Origin: 'Nostoc azollae' 0708 | GTDB lineage: Bacteria; Cyanobacteriota; Cyanobacteriia; Cyanobacteriales; Nostocaceae | DNA: 64,000 bases | Assembly: GCF_000196515.1 (NCBI RefSeq) | Contig: NC_014249.1 | Location: 45,571-109,570 of the forward strand | Direction of reading: 5' to 3' | In this document: piece after piece, positions 19,879 through 29,976 of the stretch | Layout: every line of letters starts with the position of its first letter | Position numbering within the stretch: position 1 is the first letter of the stretch | Translations under genes and position numbers: made by a program | Notes under the pieces: model-generated | Databases searched by the model: none | Told to the model about the DNA's origin: nothing | The model's input: only the letters and a program-made list of their open reading frames with translations

Positions 19879-20340
19879 GAGATAATCTTTTCAATTGCAA
19901 TGGTGATTTTTTTATTACCCCAAGGAACTAAATTCTGTGTTGGGTATTTTTTACAGTGTTTATCGTGTAGTTGCTGTAAATGCAATTGCACATCTTCAGG
20001 ATATAATTTAGACTTACCCTGCACCGAGTCTTGATTGAAAGCACTATGCCAAAATAATTACTATACCTGCATGATATTTTTAGGGGAACAATTGGGAATA
20101 GAATCTTCACCAAAATATATAAAACCGTTTTCTATTACGTTTGGTGAGGGTGTATAAAATAGGAGGGAATTTTACTTGAATTTCTCAATAGCCTAAATAC
20201 AATATTGAGATTACATCCAGTAAATATTAACCCCAGTATAGGTATTTTAAAAGTTATATTTTCCAAGGAGATGTAATAACGTTGTGGTGGATAAAACACA
20301 CTAAGCATTCTCCTTTCTGATATTTCCCCCACCTCACGGT
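19875..20340 (-). pseudogene. PRTRC system protein B-like fragment
   Basis: Reads MLSVFYPPQRYYISLENITF, KIPILGLIF with frame breaks, VIENGFIYFGEDSIPNCSPK, stops, then LFWHSAFNQDSVQGKSKLYP, EDVQLHLQQLHDKHCKKYP and NLVPWGNKKITIAIEKIIS ending in TGA at 19875. The W-Y-P-P-Q/R, P-N-I and F-W-x-S-x-F blocks fit PRTRC protein B. The N-terminal third is not found upstream, so the copy is probably truncated as well as stopped. It is coupled to protein A. Confidence 0.5.
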
Positions 20341-20462
20341 GTTTCGTGGTAACTAACTTGAGTTAGTGGGTTTAGCAGCAAAAGCTTATCTCAATACAGC
20401 AGGAGCAATAAATTTTTAATTTGTTGTTTCTCTATCTTTATAAATTGTAAGATATTGTCCTG

Positions 20463-20496
20463 GCAGAAACACTAGCATATCTGCTAGTGTTTCTGC
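20463..20496. repeat. Perfect hairpin, 15-bp arms, 4-nt loop
   Basis: Arm gcagaaacactagca, loop tatc, exact complement. It sits just upstream of the protein B fragment, in 20341-20519, which holds nothing else. Confidence 0.9.
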
Positions 20497-20519
20497 ATGA
20501 GTAGTTTAGTTGATAATTG

Positions 20520-21300
20520 AATTTGAGATATCATTAATATTGAGTTCAGGTAGAATATTAGTTAATGCTGTGTTTTACTCCATAATTTTACTATCTGTTT
20601 TCTATGGTCAATGAAAGATTCAATTCCTTCTGAAAATTCTGTCATTTCCTGGCAATACGCTATGGATAATTGCTACTACGCAGCTAAGTATTTTAATACT
20701 TCTTGTCGCGAATTAAAGGAGACTTATTCTTCATGAGTGACATCCAAGCAAATATATTCTCTGCTGTGGTCAATGATAGAAATCACATCATAAACTAGAG
20801 ATAAAGGTGGTGCTATTTGTTGACGAAGTGATCAAAGTTTATCCCAATTGATTTTATCCACAGTTACCAATTTACCAGGGATAAATTTGAAGAATGATTC
20901 CCGATCTTCTTGAGGATATCCATAACCTATCAGTGACAAGAGAAATTGTTCTGTGAAACTGATTTCTTCTAAACTCATTTCCCACCAACCTGTGTTTTGA
21001 GAGTAAACGGTAATTTTTGTGTACCTTTCTGTGCATTCCTGAAAATCTTCCTGATTTTCTATGGGGAATAGCCACTTATTTACCAGTTCCAAAAACTCAA
21101 TTTTTAGGTCACTATGAACACTAGGATATGAATGTTGTCTCAAGGGAGTTGTTGACGATAATCATTCACTGGGAAACAGTTCTTTGTAGAGACTGAGGTA
21201 ATTAATTTGTTTGGTGAGTTCTTCTAAATACTAAATTCCCTCTTTTACAGTTTGGGGAATCTGGTATTTTTTTAAAGACTCAGTAGCCAATTAATATTGA
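20520..21300 (-). pseudogene. Unrecognised gene of the PRTRC neighbourhood
   Basis: The main frame (20832-21143) encodes HSDLKIEFLELVNKWLFPIE, TGWWEMSLEEISFTEQFLLS and YPQEDRESFFKFIPGKLVTV. After its stop the frame continues QQIAPPLSLVYDVISIIDHS, EYICLDVTHEE and SFNSRQEVLKYLAA with further stops; upstream LSLYKELFPSE is in frame before a stop. Aromatic-rich with a WW pair. By position (between the ubiquitin-like gene and protein B) it may be another PRTRC component, but I cannot assign which. Confidence 0.4.
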
Positions 21301-21388
21301 CACTGCATTAGAAGCCGGAAATTGTTATTTGTGAAGGTATGCGTGGACATTTTCTGAGAATATTTAAACTCTTCTCTTATTCAGTTTG

Positions 21389-21742
21389 CTATTTTCTCCC
21401 AGTGGTAATTGCTGTTTCCAGTTCATTTTGTAATAGCAGCAGATTTTCAATATTCAGATGACCTTGAATTACTAACATTTGGATTTGCCAACTTAATAGT
21501 AAAGCTGGGTTAAATTGATGTTTGCTGATAATTAGAGTTTGGAGGATATCATCTAAACCTTTAGTACCTGCTGTGTTGACCATGCGAATTTGGGTAGTTC
21601 CCTCTTTATCTGTTCGCGTAATTTCTGCATGAGCAATTTCTGAGTAGAATGGTGTCAGGGTATTGGCGAGAGTTTTGTCAGTAGCTGCAATTTCATCAGC
21701 TATGGGTATTTCTTGACCTTCAATTACTAAAATGTAAGATAT
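21389..21742 (-). pseudogene. PRTRC ubiquitin-like protein (Prok_Ub/protein C-like) with C-terminal tail; start codon lost
   Basis: The frame reads SYILVIEGQEIPIADEIAAT, LANTLTPFYSEIAHAEITR and IRMVNTAGTKG, then a further 55 residues (LDDILQTLIISKHQFNPALL and on). Small PRTRC C/Prok_Ub proteins have a ubiquitin-like fold and end in a GTKG-type motif; the match in spacing and the AGTKG motif support the call. The codon where Met is expected is ATA (21742-21740), 1 nt past the stop of the upstream gene, so the simplest reading is ATG changed to ATA by one substitution. The rest of the frame has no stop. A tail beyond GTKG is unusual and would need processing before conjugation. Confidence 0.5.
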
Positions 21743-21743
21743 A

Positions 21744-22211
21744 TTAAAAGAGTGTTAATTGATTAGATGGGTTGGTTTTATGAGGATTAGTTGGTGGCAA
21801 ATTAGGAGGATTGACAATTTTGTTATTCTCTGACTGTTCGACAGATAATTCCTATTTTTGACCTCCTTTTTGTTGAGCTTGTTCTGCTATTTATGGTAAA
21901 ATAGTTTTTAACTTTGTGAGAACTTCAGTTATTACTGGATACCGCTCAACTTCATTGAGTGTACTAACTTGCATTACTGGTGCTTCTACCTTGATTCCAG
22001 GCGTGATTAATACCTGCCGTAACTCGTTTGTATTAGCTGGTATATTTTTGATGTCTAAGATGATAGTGTTGCTGTAAAAATCAAATTCATGTTCTTTTTC
22101 AGATGCTATATTAACAATATTAGCATCTGTGAATAAGGTGGTGAAATCAGCATCATTATCGTTAGTTTCTACATCTGTATCCATAATCTCTTGAGTTCCA
22201 ATTTTTGACAT
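21744..22211 (-). pseudogene. PRTRC-neighbourhood protein (possibly protein E-like), two in-frame stops
   Basis: Begins MSKIGTQEIMDTDVETNDND (acidic), then TIILDIKNIPANTNELRQVL, ITPGIKVEAPVMQVSTLNEV and LTKLKTILP-stop. The same frame continues IAEQAQQKGGQK, stop, ELSVEQSENNKIVNPPNLPP to TAA at 21744. Its strand-rich core with an ITPGIKVEAP segment loosely resembles PRTRC protein E (TPL..TGTP). Its stop abuts the former start of the ubiquitin-like gene, indicating an operon. The truncated 106-residue product could still be made. Confidence 0.4.
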
Positions 22212-22253
22212 GATTAGTAGTTAAGAAAGATTAGCTAACTAAACGGTTTAAAC

Positions 22254-22990
22254 TCTAAATATTCATCCCCTATTTCCTGAGAGATTACCATTTGTATTCG
22301 CACTCTCCTTGTGTGTATTTAGCTGATAGCTGATTTCATTCTTCCCAATGACAAAGCAGGGTAGGATTAACTGATTTAAAACCCATTCCTACCTTAATCC
22401 ATAAATCATATCTATTTGCAAAGCGAGGATTAATTATTTCTAGTAGTAGCGGTACTATTTCTGTATTTTCACCTGTAAATTCTGGATTGGTTAGTAAGGA
22501 GTGACTGTTTTTGTGGGAATCTCTTTTTGGTGATTTTGCACGTTTGGTCATCTGTTCAATTACCCAAGAAGGTGCGATCGCTATTTCGATTTGCTCAGGA
22601 CAACAACCACTCAGCCAACGATAATAACCTATTTCTAGATGAATATTGGGGGGAAGTATTAATGGTATTTTAGTACCTCTAAATTCTAAAACTTCACTGG
22701 GGACGGTGGTGATTTTGCGGGATTTAAGTTGAGGGTGATTGTTACCTGGTAATTTCGGTAAATATTGCGCCCTTGCTGGTCGTCCTGATGTAAATGCAAC
22801 TGTGGTGGGTAGTGTTTGATGCGCGATAATTGCTGCATGGGTGCTGCATGGGTGCTGTATCTATCACAGTCTATGGCGATTAAAAATTCCTGCGAGTTTT
22901 GACCGCAAAGTAGATCTATACCTATGGGAGTTACTTTGTAACAACTGTAATGGCGCTTTCTAAGTGGTACTTTCTCATAGTCCTGGAGTT
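22254..22990 (-). pseudogene. Plasmid DNA primase/polymerase (Prim-Pol with PriCT-type domain), decayed
   Basis: Near 22870-22930 the minus strand reads TPIGIDLLCGQNSQEFLIAI then DCDRY, the bifunctional primase/polymerase catalytic strand. A frame change coincides with an 11-bp tandem duplication at 22831. Pieces of the AEP core follow in mixed frames, then PEFTGENTEIVPLLLEIINP and DLWIKVGMGFKSVNPTLL with HWEE, stop, LSAKYTQGECEYKW, the W-I-x-V-G-M / K-W pattern of PriCT-like domains. It would have primed plasmid replication. It is the 5'-most gene of the minus-strand replication module. The true N-terminus beyond 22990 is not traceable. Confidence 0.55.
22831..22852. repeat. 11-bp tandem duplication in the primase remnant
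   Basis: tgctgcatggg occurs twice head to tail; the unit is not a multiple of three, so it shifts the reading frame. Confidence 0.8.
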
Positions 22991-23574
22991 ACTTTAGCAA
23001 TGTTTGGGGAGACGAGGGGTGTTGTTCTCATTGATACCCTAATAGTTGTTTCCCTGAGTGGGGATGATAGGTCTGTGTGGGGGAAGTATTTTGAGGGTAT
23101 CAATCAGTTTTTGGGTTTGTGGTTTTTTTCAGCATGGGATTTTAATTCTGATTGGGATTGTAAAGGAAATAAAAGGTGTTAAACCTCAATAATGTGCTTT
23201 TGGTATATGATTTCCTCCTTATGTAAAGAGTTGAGTAAACAACAGTAGTTCATTTAGTTGTTGAGTTTTTCAGCTAAGTCTGCGTTAGCAGACTAATATC
23301 CTTTTTGGTAGATTAGACATCTCCGAAAACTATGAAAGCTGCTTGGAGAATATCGTACCATCTACATTAGCCAGGATTGCAACCTAGCTAATGTAGATGG
23401 TAGAATAGGCGTTTTAGATATTTACTAATAGTAACAAGACAAAAATAAGCAATAATATGCGTCAATTTTAGTCATGGGTAAAGGAATGTATTTGTGTTAG
23501 TAATGTTAGCGAGCTAAGTCAGAATCTGACTAAGCCACAAATAGTAAAAACTACTTATTCATATTTATGGGGAT
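22991..23574. other. Intergenic region with one long hairpin
   Basis: No gene is supported; the plus-strand open frame here lacks motifs. It holds the hairpin at 23356-23402 and a small inverted repeat agtcaga/tctgact at 23516-23530. Confidence 0.4.
23356..23402. repeat. Perfect hairpin, 16-bp arms, 15-nt partly paired loop
   Basis: Arm taccatctacattagc and its exact complement flank a loop that is itself partly palindromic (agg...cct around ttgcaa), so the extended structure is close to a 47-bp palindrome. Confidence 0.9.
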
Positions 23575-24410
23575 TCAATCTAAATTGTTTCTGGGCAACT
23601 CGAAATATTTTGACAGAACGAATTCGGTGTTCAACAAACACTCGTTTAGCACAGAATTTTTGTTTTCTTGTTCTTGTGTTAATTCGCGTTTTTTAGGTTT
23701 TTTAACAGGAGTAGAAATTAAATCTCCTCCTTGATAGGCTAAGTCTCCCTTAAATCTTTGGTTTTTAGCAAACTTTGAGCGATCTTCTTGGAATAAAGTA
23801 ATATCTCTTTGGGACCTTTTCTCCAGCGATAATATCAAGTATGTCATTCGTATCTGGTAAAATAATTACCTGGGTTTTAAATGTATGATGACACTTCTTC
23901 CCAGAGTAATACTTTTAGAGTTCTTGATTATTTCCAGGTATTTCCCTAACTTGCTCATAGCTATCTACGATGAATTTATGGTCTGTCAGTATCTCTTTTA
24001 CTATTTTATAGTCAGATGTATTTAGTTCACTTATTCAACTAAACTAAATGGTAGTAATTTTTTGAAGATTGGCAAGCAGTAATTAAATGTACTATTTGCT
24101 GTAGATTTACTGACTATAAATTGAATACCTAGTATTTCAAATGTTGTCATATGCCTCAGATACACCAATATCAAAATTATTTTTTCCGAGATACATAATT
24201 TTGGTTTATGCCCTCCCCCATCTGCTATTATTCTAATTTCTCTTGATTCTAATAAATCTTGTTTTCATGCTGTGATTTTTCGTCATTTCCGATTAACTTT
24301 TGCAGTTCTACATAATCTAACTCAATTAGCCTCTGTGTTTCTTTTTGATTCTCCTTAATGTAATCTAGTATGTCACAGATATTTGTGTGTTAAAAGCCTA
24401 TCCTTATATT
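23575..24410 (-). mobile_element. Dead insertion sequence, IS5-like/DDE_Tnp_4 transposase
   Basis: The C-terminal frame (23575-23847) reads SQRDITLFQEDRSKFAKNQR, FKGDLAYQGGDLISTPVKKP and KKRELTQEQENK, the Q-D...GDLAYQG...TP.KKPKK pattern of the HARBI1-like IS5-related family. The N-terminal part near 24270-24390 gives DILDYIKENQKETQRLIELD and VELQKLIGNDEKSQHE, helix-turn-helix region, with stops throughout the centre. No terminal inverted repeats or target duplication could be identified, and the ends are approximate. Confidence 0.6.
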
Positions 24411-24687
24411 CTTTTAATACCTAATATTACTATTTTGGATATGTCTTCTGTCCCAGAGTGTGGATATATCTGCATTCATGATCTTAATGGTTTAATTACT
24501 CAATCTCAACAATTGTATAAAAGATCCTGATATTTAACTCTACCTTTAGTGAGTTTTTCCCATGTATAAGTATGATGAAAAATTTATTTTAGGGCAAGAG
24601 AATAGGATTTTAGATATTAGATATAGGAGTATTACGTCTGTAGCAAAGTTCAGAATAAAGCATATTTAAATTCGCTCAATATCTATT

Positions 24688-25700
24688 TTATTTGTGAGGA
24701 GAATCTAATTTTTCTCCTCTGACTTCTTTCACCTGACTAACTTCAAAAATCAGGGAAAAACGTTGCCTAATTCATTTTTCGAGAAACGTTTCTAAAAGGC
24801 TTACCTGCTTTGATGTTACAGGTTCTTGTGCGCTAACGCTCCAGCAAACTCGAGGCGGATTACTCAGCCAATTAGTATTAGTTTTCAGTAGTTCCAAACG
24901 CTGAAAAGTTACAGTTCGTTTCAGCAGTGCTTTTCTCAAATAGGTTTCGAGTTCTGCTTGTCTAACTAATCGGGGTAAAGCTCACAGTTAAAGGTATTAG
25001 TAAAGCACCTATTAATGCCAATGCCCATAACGGCGGTTCTTGGGCGCGATTGATAGGAGAATAGCCAGTGAATAAAAATGTCAGCATACAAGCAAGGCTA
25101 ATATCTAGAAGATTCGTTAGTTAGAGTAAAGTCGCTCCTAAGCTGAGTGACAAGTTAAACTTTGCTAGACTTAAAGCGATGTCGCAAGTTGGAGGCATAA
25201 TAGTAACAGCTATTGCTGTCCCTGCCACACTAGCAGAAATTTTTGAATTTACCTTAGCGTAGCTACTGATACCATCGGCTGCAACTGCAATATCTAAATT
25301 AAGCAGGTTAGGTTTGGAGTGAGATAGCACTTCACTGCCGAAACTAGGTAGATTAACGATCTAACCTATACTGTAAGAAATTAAAAGTGCTAGTGATGTG
25401 CCTAAGAATACTGCTATTATGCCTTTACGAAATAGGTTGATATTTCCAATTAATATACCAAATGCTAAACCTCGAATTGGTAACATTAGAGGTGCGATAA
25501 TCATTGCGCCGATAATTACAGCAGTGCTATTGGCAAGTAGACCAAATGTAGCAATTGCACATGAGCCAATAATTAAAATCAAATTATGTTGCGTCGAGAT
25601 TAGACTCTTCTAATAATTTATGTACTAACTGTTTTAGTTGTGATGGTTTAACCACTGTATGTTTAAACCCCATAAAGCGATTGGGAATATTATTTATCAA
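24688..25700 (-). pseudogene. DUF389 membrane protein (copy 1), broken
   Basis: Begins near 25690-25700 downstream of a gaaggag site. QLKQLVHKLLEESNLDAT, frameshift, then LILIIGSCAIATFGLLANST, AVIIGAMIIAPLMLPIRGLA and GILIGNINLFRKGIIAVFLG, stop, then NLLNLDIAVAADGISSYAKV and ASVAGTAIAVTIMPPTCDIA with TM segments, and a soluble end QAELETYLRKALLKRTVTFQ up to the stop at 24688. This is the hydrophobic DUF389 family, often paired with ion-homeostasis genes; a second broken copy lies at 49810-51186. Disruptions: at least two frameshifts and two stops. Confidence 0.7.
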
Positions 25701-25899
25701 AACTCCTTCAAATCAAATGATTTTAGATTCTGGATTCTAAACAAAAGCTTTACAGTAGAATATCCACCTAAAGATAAATAATGCACTAGATAAGTAATGA
25801 GACATAATTAATTACATAAACATCTGGACTGAAATACTTGACTGGTAAGGGATTGGTAAATAAATAATATGTAATTAATTCTGTAGTTATTTCTAGGAA

Positions 25900-27234
25900 T
25901 CACGATGAAAGAGGAAGTCGAACTATAAATGTACTACCTAGCCCAGGTTGACTTTGAACTTGAATATTACCTTTATGCGCTCTGGTAATGGCGATTGCGA
26001 TGGCCAATCCCAAACCTGAACCGCCAGAGATACGAGAGCGGTCACGATCTACTCGGTAGAAGCGATCAAAAATTCGCTGTTGATGTTCAACAGCAATACC
26101 GATTCCTGTATCTTGAACTTTAATGATGGCGTAAAGCTCACTTTTTTCCAAAAGGATCGTTACTTTTCCACCGCTAGATGTAGCTTGAATTGCATTGGCA
26201 ATTAAGTTAGAAATTAGGCGATAAAGGTGTTCTTCATTTCCTATTATATAGAGTTTTTCTAAGACTTGTACCTGTTTAGAGAGATTCACTTTAGTTTCTA
26301 CTGCCAAAAATGCTAATTCCTCAGTTAAGTCGCTAATTAAATCATTTAAACAGCAAGACTGATATTCTCCCGTTAGTTCTTCTTGGTCTATCCTAGTTAA
26401 TAGCAATAAATCTCCTACTAATTGTGATAGTCGCCGATTTTGGCGTTTGAGTACATCTAAAATTTCTCTATTGGATTTTGGTTTTTGCTGTAACTTAATA
26501 GCAGCTTCAATAGTAGAATACATTGCTGCTAAAGGTGTACGAAACTCATGGGCAGCGTCAGCAGTAAATTGTTGCATTTGTTGGTAGGAAAAATATACAG
26601 GTTGAATTGCTCTTCCTGCCAACCACCAACTAGACAAACCGACGAAAATCATGGAAATTGGTAATCCCAACACCAAAACTAATCTTAAATAGGCTAGATG
26701 TTGATCTAAGTCGGTGATACTACGCGCCACTTGTAGATAACCCGAAACCTGGTCTTGAGTATACAAAGGTAAAGTGATTTTGCGGTATCGATTGCCAGAG
26801 GAATCTGTTGATATTTGCCACTGATCTAATACTGAAGTAACAGATAAATTGTCAACTTCCATGCCCCCACTAGCAAAAATTTTTCCTGAGCGATCCAATA
26901 AGTGTATATAGTAATTAACTGGATTAGCCGCCTCTGCGATTGATTTCTTAATAGATGTTGTTGTACGCAAACAGCTTGTTTGAGTCACACATAATTCTAA
27001 AGAAAATTCTTTATTCAGGCGTTGTAATTGTCCGGGTTGTTGCCAAGCTGGTTCAATACTTTTATGGAGTGCATTTGCGACTGATTGCAATCCCTGATCT
27101 ATGGTTTCATAGTAGGCATGGGCAACCACACTATAAACTCCCAAACTAGATAGGCCTAAAATACCGCCCATGACGAGGGTATACCAAGCTGCTAGGCGCA
27201 ACCGAGTCTGGTGGAAAATAGGATTGCGTTCCAT
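25900..27234 (-). CDS. Membrane sensor histidine kinase (RppB/NrsS-like)
   Basis: Intact 444-residue kinase. TM1 at about 14-36, a periplasmic sensor of about 145 residues containing two Cys (about 82 and 88), TM2 at about 184-206, then the dimerisation H-box DAAHEFRTPLAA with the phospho-acceptor at about His229, N-box NLIANAIQAT, G1 DTGIGI and G2 GGSGLGLAIA. Partner regulator lies 45 bp upstream on the same strand, so they form a two-gene operon. Order and size resemble the cyanobacterial RppA-RppB / NrsR-NrsS (redox or nickel responsive) pair; the actual stimulus cannot be read from sequence. All catalytic boxes are complete. Confidence 0.85.
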   Translation of the reverse strand: MERNPIFHQTRLRLAAWYTLVMGGILGLSSLGVYSVVAHAYYETIDQGLQSVANALHKSIEPAWQQPGQLQRLNKEFSLELCVTQTSCLRTTTSIKKSIAEAANPVNYYIHLLDRSGKIFASGGMEVDNLSVTSVLDQWQISTDSSGNRYRKITLPLYTQDQVSGYLQVARSITDLDQHLAYLRLVLVLGLPISMIFVGLSSWWLAGRAIQPVYFSYQQMQQFTADAAHEFRTPLAAMYSTIEAAIKLQQKPKSNREILDVLKRQNRRLSQLVGDLLLLTRIDQEELTGEYQSCCLNDLISDLTEELAFLAVETKVNLSKQVQVLEKLYIIGNEEHLYRLISNLIANAIQATSSGGKVTILLEKSELYAIIKVQDTGIGIAVEHQQRIFDRFYRVDRDRSRISGGSGLGLAIAIAITRAHKGNIQVQSQPGLGSTFIVRLPLSS

Positions 27235-27279
27235 ATTTTTATAACCTTGGTGAAAGTTTCGCTTTTCAGTTAGCAGAAA

Positions 27280-28014
27280 TTAACTGCCTATTTCCGTAAC
27301 TGGAATATTAAGACGATAGCCTACACCATAAACAGTTTCAATTAAAGATTCTTTCTCTTCTTCTCCTAATTTACGTCTCAATAAGCGAATTTGTGCTGCT
27401 ACGACATTACTAACTGGTTCTGCACCAATTTCCCAAAGCTGACTAATAATTTGGTCGCGGCTGACAATTTGGTGAGGATGTCTCATGAAATATTCCAATA
27501 ATTGAAATTCCTTGACAGTTAAAGAGAATACTTGGTTTTTACCATGACTATACTGACGATGGAGTTGATGAGTGCTGTAATTGAGAGTCAGGCAACCTAC
27601 TTGTAAGTGTCGGGGCTGGACTTGAGGTGTCAGCGTTGTTCCTACGTAAGAGGATCGCCTTTGTAAGGCTCGTAATCTTGCTAGCAGTTCTGCCATATCA
27701 AAGGGTTTAACTAAATAATCATCTGCACCGCTATCTAAACCAATAATCTTTTCTTCTATCCGATCTTTAGCCGTTAGCATTAATACAGGTAGAATTAGCT
27801 GGTGTGATCGCAACCATTTACATAACTCTATCCCCGATACTCCAGGTAGCATCCAATCAAAAATTGCAAGTGTGTACTCAGTCCAGCCAGTTTCTAAATA
27901 TTGCCATGCCTGATTACCATCTAGAAACCAGTCAACTATATACGCCTCATGGCTTAGGACTTGTTTAATTGCTGCACCTAAATCTGCTTCATCCTCAACT
28001 AATATAAGCCGCAT
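27280..28014 (-). CDS. OmpR-family response regulator (RppA/NrsR-like)
   Basis: Intact. I place the start at MRLILVEDEADLG (28014), because receiver domains begin there; an upstream in-frame Met at 28056 adds 14 basic residues. Receiver: EDE acidic pocket, phospho-acceptor Asp in LAIFDWMLPGVSG, Thr in MLTAKDR, Lys in DYLVKPFD. The C-terminal winged helix has VKEFQLLEYFMRHPHQIVSR and RRKLGEEEKESLIETVYGVG YRL (split here). It controls transcription, probably of its own operon and a metal or redox response. Upstream region 28015-28235 contains an agaattca/tgaattct inverted repeat (about 28102-28136) that could be an operator. Confidence 0.85.
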   Translation of the reverse strand: MRLILVEDEADLGAAIKQVLSHEAYIVDWFLDGNQAWQYLETGWTEYTLAIFDWMLPGVSGIELCKWLRSHQLILPVLMLTAKDRIEEKIIGLDSGADDYLVKPFDMAELLARLRALQRRSSYVGTTLTPQVQPRHLQVGCLTLNYSTHQLHRQYSHGKNQVFSLTVKEFQLLEYFMRHPHQIVSRDQIISQLWEIGAEPVSNVVAAQIRLLRRKLGEEEKESLIETVYGVGYRLNIPVTEIGS

Positions 28015-28239
28015 AGTCAACACAGTGCTAAAAGCCTTCTTTAAATACGCTTTCACAAAAAAGTGAAATAATTATGAAATTTTAAAGTCCTTTTTATAAT
28101 AAGAATTCAGGACTCAGAATGAGTGTATGAATTCTGTAGAACTGGGTAGTGAATATCGGTTTACAATCTTACTTCTCTACGAGATGCTACTGCGAATGTC
28201 CCGCTATACGCTTTCGCCCCCAAGTGGCGCAAAACTAGT

Positions 28240-28697
28240 ATTTAATTTTACAAATCAGTTAGAATTAGGGTAGCACTGTTACAGTGAAAGAAGACCATTT
28301 TATCCATGAATCTATTACCGTGAAAAATCAACTGGTCAATTTCATTTGCCCAATTTGGCGGTGCTTTGTCCGTTAGGTCTGCATTGTTGAAAGCGACTTG
28401 AATCTTGTGTTGGGTATCCCGTTCTCGGACTATCGGTGATGACCAAGTTGTTGCCTCTTAATAGGCTTTAGTCCAGTTGCTAGTGTGAACATAATGAATT
28501 TTGTTAGGTGAGATAAGAAGGTAGACTAAGCTGAATGAATCAATTTCTGTATTCAATCCTTCTGTCAGTGTGATGGGGGAATTATACCACAGTTCACCGT
28601 GATTCAACCGCACAATCGTCATACGAGTCGAAAAAGGAATCATTATTCCATACATTGTTATTTGGACAACTGACCCATCTACGATCCAGAGATTTTA
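28240..28697 (-). pseudogene. DUF4336 family protein, decayed
   Basis: NLWIVDGSVVQITMYGIMIP, FSTRMTIVRLNHGELWYNSP, SLVYLLISPNKIHYVHTSNW and TKAY-stop match the metallo-hydrolase-like DUF4336 family. Another frame then gives TDKAPPNWANEIDQLIFHGN and VVFFH-like and TLILTDL pieces toward 28240. A stop plus at least one frameshift. Family members are cyanobacterial/plastid proteins of unknown function. Confidence 0.6.
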
Positions 28698-28791
28698 ACC
28701 GACAGGTTTAAGCGTATTGATTAGCTGATATATCTTAATGAGATCTTGACTTATGATAACAGTCTTAGGGTTTTGATAAGCTGTTAGAAAT

Positions 28792-29930
28792 TTAACTGGC
28801 AATAACATAATTTCCCTTGTTCTTAATTTTTCTCCCCCCTTTAATAATAAATTCACCACCATTTAGTAATCTATCTAATACTTCTTGTAAATCATCTATA
28901 GGTTTAAAGAGGTGATGAGCTATGTATTCTTTTACTGAGTAGCAAACTAACTTAACTAAATTAAAGTCTGGACTATAAGGAGGTAAAAGTAAAGTTGTAA
29001 GTTGGGTATCTCTCATTCTATTTTTTGGAGTATTTCCTTCTTTTTATGGTAGCTGGCATTATTCAGTATAGTCAGAATTGTTACTCCTAGTTCTGCAAAT
29101 GCTGATTCGATATTTCCTTGCTCAACCCATTCGGTTCTAACGGACTTGTATAAATTAATTATTTGTTTATAAAAGATTTTTGATTCTCCTTTTTTGATAA
29201 AGTAACACAGTCTCTTTTTATCGTGATATCTAACTCCTCTCAGCATATTTACTTTTCCTCTTCTCCTTTATCCCGTGATTTTCTTCTACTTCCCTTTCTT
29301 ACCTAATTTTTAAGTCTAATTACCCTCATACTAAAACTACTTTCGTCCTAAAACTACACCTGTAGCTTTCCTGGATTAGCTTTTGACGCTTCTAGGTATC
29401 CTGATAGTTTTCCTTTAAAGGCCTTTTTTATTATAGTCTTGCTTATCTTCTAGGGTATATTTTACCTATAGGTAAGCGTATTTTTCTCTCTAATGTTCTC
29501 CTTATTTGCTTACTCAATATTTTTATTCCTGTTTGTTCTTCCATCTACTTTTGACAATTTTTCACTTGTCCATTTTCCAAATTCATATCCCATTTCTGAT
29601 GCATCTTTTCCTATCACTATTAATAATAAATCTATGTATTCATTTGTCACTTCTCTGTGATTTCCTTTTCCCCTCTTATCTTTCAAGCTTTCTAAATTTT
29701 GTGGATCTCCATTAATACGCCAATATGCTACACTTCTATATGCACACCCCAAAAAATCACTAATTTCTTAGTAGGTTTTTCCATCATTCACTAATAACAG
29801 TATTAATGCTCTTTCTCGCTACTGTTTATCTTCAGTCTCTCTGATGATTTTCTGTAGGTTTCCTTCTTGTTCTCTTGCCAGGTATTTTTTCACTGGTATA
29901 GTAGTAGATACTCTTGTTATCCTATTGCCA
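28792..29930 (-). mobile_element. Dead IS630-family transposase
   Basis: The N-terminal helix-turn-helix (LGCAYRSVAYWRINGDPQNL, ESLKDKRGKGNHREVTNEYI) lies at 29510-29752 with the preceding basic helices near 29770-29905. The centre has GVTILTILNNASYHKKKEIL (29013-29246) and the C-terminal catalytic block is LLPPYSPDFNLVKLVCYSVK (28792-29016; normally LPPYSPDLNPIE). Multiple frames are needed, so it is inactive. TA target duplications and terminal repeats were not resolved. Confidence 0.7.
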
Positions 29931-29976
29931 TTTTATGCAAATTAAAGGTACAACAGCTTAATGCTTGTAATTCTTC

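Noticed and set aside
23575..29930. A composite transposon formed by the two insertion sequences
   Set aside because: The transposases belong to different families (IS5-like and IS630) and no matching ends were found.
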